Positions 61,180 to 64,000 of a stretch of DNA of 64,000 nt are shown here, in pieces (the first letter of the stretch is position 1; every line of letters begins with the position of its first letter). The translations under genes were made by a program, and so were the position numbers. The DNA lies in assembly GCF_050908845.1 (NCBI RefSeq), contig NZ_CP194171.1:4154001-4218000 (forward strand), given 5' to 3'. The notes beneath the pieces are model-generated. The model did no database searches and was not told the DNA's origin. It saw nothing but the letters and a program-made list of their open reading frames with translations. Origin of the DNA: Marinobacterium_D sp050908845 (lineage in GTDB: Bacteria; Pseudomonadota; Gammaproteobacteria; Pseudomonadales; Balneatricaceae).

Positions 61180-61851
61180 CTATAATAGGGAATCACAGTT
61201 ACGTGGTGCCCAGTCCACACCGCCCTGCTGCGCGCTGGGTTTAAAACAGAAGCTCATCCTGAAGTCGGCACCGCAACGGTCCATGGTCCAGACCTCTTCC
61301 CAGACATTCTGTACTTTCTTCCCGGCGATCAAGCGTTCCGCCGGCGGCAGACTGACCCAGGTGTCGGTGACCAGCACCTTTTTACACTCTCCCTGAGACG
61401 CCGCCAGGTGTGATGACTCGACAGCAACCGCCTGCTCGTATAGATCCTTGATCAGACTGGGGCCGGCACGGGACTCACCCGGCACCTGAGGCTGCAGTTC
61501 CACATTCCCCTGTTTCGCGACCGCTATGGCGTTATAGGTGACCGTCTCGCCACAACGACTGAGACGGAAACGCTGCTGCCAGATGCCCCGCATCGGCACC
61601 GGGTTACCCGGCTCAAAGAGCGGCGGATCCATCAGCATGAAGGTGGTGGGTTCCACCTCGTACTGCTGTTCACACTGTGTCTGTCGCTTGAGCACTGTGC
61701 GGTCCCAGTAGAGCCCAAGTTTGAACAAACGGTCCATGTAGTGCTTGCTGCGCAGGTAGTTTTCCAGCGCCGCGTCATCGGCAGCTGCCGCAAAAACAGG
61801 GCCGGTGCTCAGCAGCGCGGCCAACGCGGTTGCAAAGATCGATACTCGCAT
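61180..61851 (-). CDS. Secreted protein of unknown function
   Basis: A 223-residue protein with a signal peptide (about residues 1-22, ending VFAA). The mature part has about seven cysteines (CEQQY, SRCGE, GECKK, DRCGAD, FCFKP, RNCDS), so several disulfides are likely. YMDRLFKLGLYWDR and the C-terminal MDRCGADFRMSFCFKP are the clearest blocks. I do not recognise a family. ATG at 61851 with GAGGGA five bases upstream. Confidence 0.75.
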   Translation of the reverse strand: MRVSIFATALAALLSTGPVFAAAADDAALENYLRSKHYMDRLFKLGLYWDRTVLKRQTQCEQQYEVEPTTFMLMDPPLFEPGNPVPMRGIWQQRFRLSRCGETVTYNAIAVAKQGNVELQPQVPGESRAGPSLIKDLYEQAVAVESSHLAASQGECKKVLVTDTWVSLPPAERLIAGKKVQNVWEEVWTMDRCGADFRMSFCFKPSAQQGGVDWAPRNCDSLL

Positions 61852-61960
61852 GGGGTCCCTCGGTAAGCTTCTAAGTCCTGAACCTGACCCTACCAGAGCC
61901 AACCGGGGGAGTCAGTAAGTTGGACGCCAGGTATAGCGTTGCAGACGACCGGCTGCAGCC

Positions 61961-62377
61961 TTAGAAATCCTTGACCCGGCCGCGCATCGATTTGGTTTTG
62001 CCGCGCTGGGTTTTCTTGTCCATACGTTTTTTCTGCGAACTGCGGCTGGGCTTGGTGGCGCGCCGTGCTTTCTGCACCTTGGCGACACTCTGAATCAGCT
62101 CGCGCAGCCGCTCCAGAGCATCCAGCCGGTTCTTCTCCTGGGTACGGAACTGCTGCGCCTTGATCACGATGACACCGTCCTGGCTGATGCGGTTATCACT
62201 CAGACTCAGCAGCCGCTCCTTGTAGAAGTCCGGCAGCGATGAAGCGCGGATATCGAAGCGCAGATGGATCGCACTGGACACCTTATTGACGTTCTGACCG
62301 CCCGCACCCTGGGCGCGGATGGCGGTCAGCTCGATCTCATCGTCCGGTATCTGAACGCTGCGTGATATCTCCAGCAT
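61961..62377 (-). CDS. arfB: Alternative ribosome-rescue factor ArfB (YaeJ)
   Basis: Peptidyl-tRNA hydrolase that frees ribosomes stalled on non-stop mRNA. The GGQ motif is at residues 26-28 (AQGAGGQNVNKVSSA). The C-terminal tail (about residues 100-138) is rich in Lys and Arg and would enter the empty mRNA channel. Length 138 matches the family. The ATG at 62377 overlaps the msr gene stop by one base (TGATG), so it is cotranslated with it. Confidence 0.94.
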   Translation of the reverse strand: MLEISRSVQIPDDEIELTAIRAQGAGGQNVNKVSSAIHLRFDIRASSLPDFYKERLLSLSDNRISQDGVIVIKAQQFRTQEKNRLDALERLRELIQSVAKVQKARRATKPSRSSQKKRMDKKTQRGKTKSMRGRVKDF

Positions 62378-63243
62378 CAGAACCGCTTCTGATAGCTGTG
62401 GCAGTAAGGGGTTTTACCGGTGCGCACGTAGTAGTCCTGGTGGAACTCTTCGGCACGCCAGAACTTTTGCATCGGCAGCACCCGGGTCACCACATCCAGC
62501 CCCTTGTTTTCCAGCAGCCCGATCAGCTTGTCGCTGATGCCACGCTCCTTGTCATCATTAACAAAGATGGCAGAGGCGTACTGCGGACCGATATCCGGCC
62601 CCTGGCCGTTGTCCTGGGTCGGATCGTGAATCTCGAAGAACAGTTTTGCCAGGGTTTCGAAGTCGGTCTGGGCAGAATCGTAAAGCACCTCCACCGTCTC
62701 AAGGTGCCCGGTGGTTTTCGAACACACCTGCTCGTAGCTTGGGTTTTCCACATGCCCGCCCATATAGCCGGACACCACGGAAACCACGCCCGGAACCTGC
62801 TGCAGCAGATGTTCCACGCCCCAGAAGCAGCCGCCGGCAAAATACGCCTTTTTCAGGTGACCACCCGCTTTGTCGGCCAGCTCTTCAGCGCTGATAAAAT
62901 CCATGGAAATGGAGTTAACGCAGTGGCGCACGTTCTTGCGGGTGAGCATTTCACCTTCGAAAACGTGCCCGAGGTGCCCGTCGCAGTTGGCGCAGAGGAT
63001 CTCGGTCCGACGTCCGTCCGCATCCACCTCACGGCGAATCGCCCCCTCGATCTCGTCATCAAAGCTGGGCCAGCCGCAATGGGAGGGGAATTTGTCTTCC
63101 GAGCGGTAAAGCGGCGCACCACACTGTTTGCAGGTGTACACGCCGGTTTCGAAAAAGTCGTCATATTTGCCGGTAAAGGGCCGCTCTGTACCCTTGCGCA
63201 GAATCACGTACTGCTCTTCCGGTGTCAGCTGCTTGTAACTCAT
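62377..63243 (-). CDS. Fused methionine sulfoxide reductase, MsrB-MsrA order
   Basis: A 288-residue bifunctional enzyme that reduces both methionine sulfoxide diastereomers. The N-terminal MsrB half (about residues 1-130) has zinc pairs CKQCG and CANCD and catalytic Cys in RHCVNSISMDF. The C-terminal MsrA half (about 135-288) starts at KAYFAGGCFWGVEH, with a resolving Cys in YCHSY. There is no signal peptide, so it is cytosolic. ATG at 63243 has GAGG seven bases upstream. It forms a two-gene operon with arfB. Confidence 0.94.
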   Translation of the reverse strand: MSYKQLTPEEQYVILRKGTERPFTGKYDDFFETGVYTCKQCGAPLYRSEDKFPSHCGWPSFDDEIEGAIRREVDADGRRTEILCANCDGHLGHVFEGEMLTRKNVRHCVNSISMDFISAEELADKAGGHLKKAYFAGGCFWGVEHLLQQVPGVVSVVSGYMGGHVENPSYEQVCSKTTGHLETVEVLYDSAQTDFETLAKLFFEIHDPTQDNGQGPDIGPQYASAIFVNDDKERGISDKLIGLLENKGLDVVTRVLPMQKFWRAEEFHQDYYVRTGKTPYCHSYQKRF

Positions 63244-63347
63244 GTTCACCCTCAATCTCTGTCTGGTTGCCGGTCCGGCTGCTGCCGAACTGGCCGCTAA
63301 TCTGTTTATGGGTACGGATGCTGCCGAAAAAAGGATGAGTCGGCGCT

Positions 63348-64000
63348 TTAATCCCGGTCAATGCTCAGGCTACAGGGCTTGCGCCCGGTTTCAAGTCGGC
63401 ACGCCTCGGCACGTTCCGCCAGCTCGATGGCCCTGTTCATCGCTGATTCGCGGTACAGGGCACGCAACCTGGTCTCGATCTCGGCACCGACAAAACGCTG
63501 CGGTCTGGAAGGTATGAATGACTCGGACGCTTCCCGCTGCGTTACCCAGTCACGGGCCAGATCGAAGGCTTGGATAAAGCGTGGCTCACGTGGCAGAGCC
63601 TGGCGGAAATAAGCATCGCCAAAATAGGTAAAGTTGCTCTGCGCGCCACAGCCAAAGGAGCTTCGATCCGCCGCCGCTGCCGTGATCACCAGGGTTTCAG
63701 GGGACTTCAGGGCCTCGACAAACCCGCCGGAGTAGCAGCTTGAGACCAGCAGCACCCGCCAGCGGATACCGGCCTTGTCCAGCGCTTCGCGCAGCTGTAC
63801 CGGCCGCAGGTCATTGAGGCCGAGATCACCGAGTTGCAAAGAGAAGTGGTGGTCAGAACTGCCGTGGGAGGTCATGAACAGAAACAGCAGGTCTTCGTTC
63901 AGGTTCATCCGCTCAGCGAGCGCATCCAGCGCGCTCTGAAGATTATGCGCATTGGCCAGCGGGTATCGCTCCGTGGTGGCCGGGTTATTGGCCAGCACCA
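63348..64000 (-). CDS. Caspase-like (C13-type) peptidase domain protein, N-terminus outside the window
   Basis: The last 216 residues of a longer protein; the frame is open to the right edge. The catalytic dyad is visible: His in LFLFMTSHGSSDH and Cys in VLLVSSCYSGGFVEAL. This strand-His-strand-Cys arrangement is that of the caspase/legumain/gingipain clan, closest to the bacterial C13 group. A segment of about 90 residues follows (FDLARDWVTQREASESFIPSRPQRFVG). Whether the missing N-terminus has a membrane anchor cannot be seen. Confidence 0.82.
   Translation of the reverse strand, partial: VLANNPATTERYPLANAHNLQSALDALAERMNLNEDLLFLFMTSHGSSDHHFSLQLGDLGLNDLRPVQLREALDKAGIRWRVLLVSSCYSGGFVEALKSPETLVITAAAADRSSFGCGAQSNFTYFGDAYFRQALPREPRFIQAFDLARDWVTQREASESFIPSRPQRFVGAEIETRLRALYRESAMNRAIELAERAEACRLETGRKPCSLSIDRD

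Noticed and set aside
1..64000. tRNA, rRNA, CRISPR arrays, prophage or insertion sequences
   Set aside because: No cloverleaf-like or ribosomal sequence, no regular repeat-spacer pattern, and no integrase or transposase gene was seen.

Overview
The window is chromosomal DNA from a GC-rich gammaproteobacterium. The gene content and order (queG-orn-rsgA-rhdA-psd, lysS-prfB, lptF/lptG divergent from pepA-holC, valS, YbiT-type ABC-F) resemble the Pseudomonadales/Oceanospirillales. Two complete TRAP transporters, a phasin, a cytochrome b561/c' pair and many amino-acid or ureide-type catabolic enzymes fit a marine-style heterotroph. The genus cannot be decided from the sequence. No rRNA, tRNA, CRISPR array, phage, integrase or insertion-sequence gene was seen.

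Layout. 1-13 kb: housekeeping genes: queG (cut by the left edge), orn, rsgA, an HDOD/GAF-like signalling protein, rhdA, psd, ygfZ, ung, lysS, prfB (without the usual programmed frameshift), and a cytochrome b561 / cytochrome c' pair. 13-20 kb: flavodoxin, phasin, gloA, a Sel1-repeat protein, an RDD membrane protein, lptG/lptF, pepA and holC. 20-29 kb: two envelope ABC systems lie between holC and valS. One is MacAB-like (adaptor, ATPase, two FtsX-type permeases) followed by a VanX-type dipeptidase. The other is an Mla/MCE-type lipid transporter with a STAS-MlaE fusion and a PqiC-like lipoprotein. 29-41 kb: valS, a solitary trpB, a YitT-family protein, a 'host attachment' domain protein, a lipoprotein, a FrnE/DsbA-like protein, an acyltransferase, PhzF, a SAM methyltransferase divergent from a GlxA-type AraC regulator, and an RhlE-type helicase.

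41.9-54.1 kb is the most interesting part: a catabolic island built around an FCD-type GntR regulator. The leftward arm carries TRAP transporter A and an amidase-signature hydrolase. The rightward arm carries an arylmalonate-decarboxylase-like enzyme, a dihydropyrimidinase/hydantoinase, an FAH/hydratase-family enzyme, TRAP transporter B and a hydantoin/aspartate-racemase homologue that has lost both canonical catalytic cysteines. Both arms carry the identical 12-mer ATTGCATACAAT in their upstream regions, a FadR/GntR-like operator candidate. I infer uptake and stepwise opening of a cyclic ureide/imide or substituted malonate-type compound. The substrate is unknown.

54.3-64 kb: a solitary ParA/MinD-like ATPase with a structured leader, an AfuABC/FbpABC-type ABC importer, YbiT ABC-F, a YbaN-family membrane protein, an unrecognised secreted protein, arfB coupled to an msrB-msrA fusion, and a caspase-like (C13-type) protein cut by the right edge.
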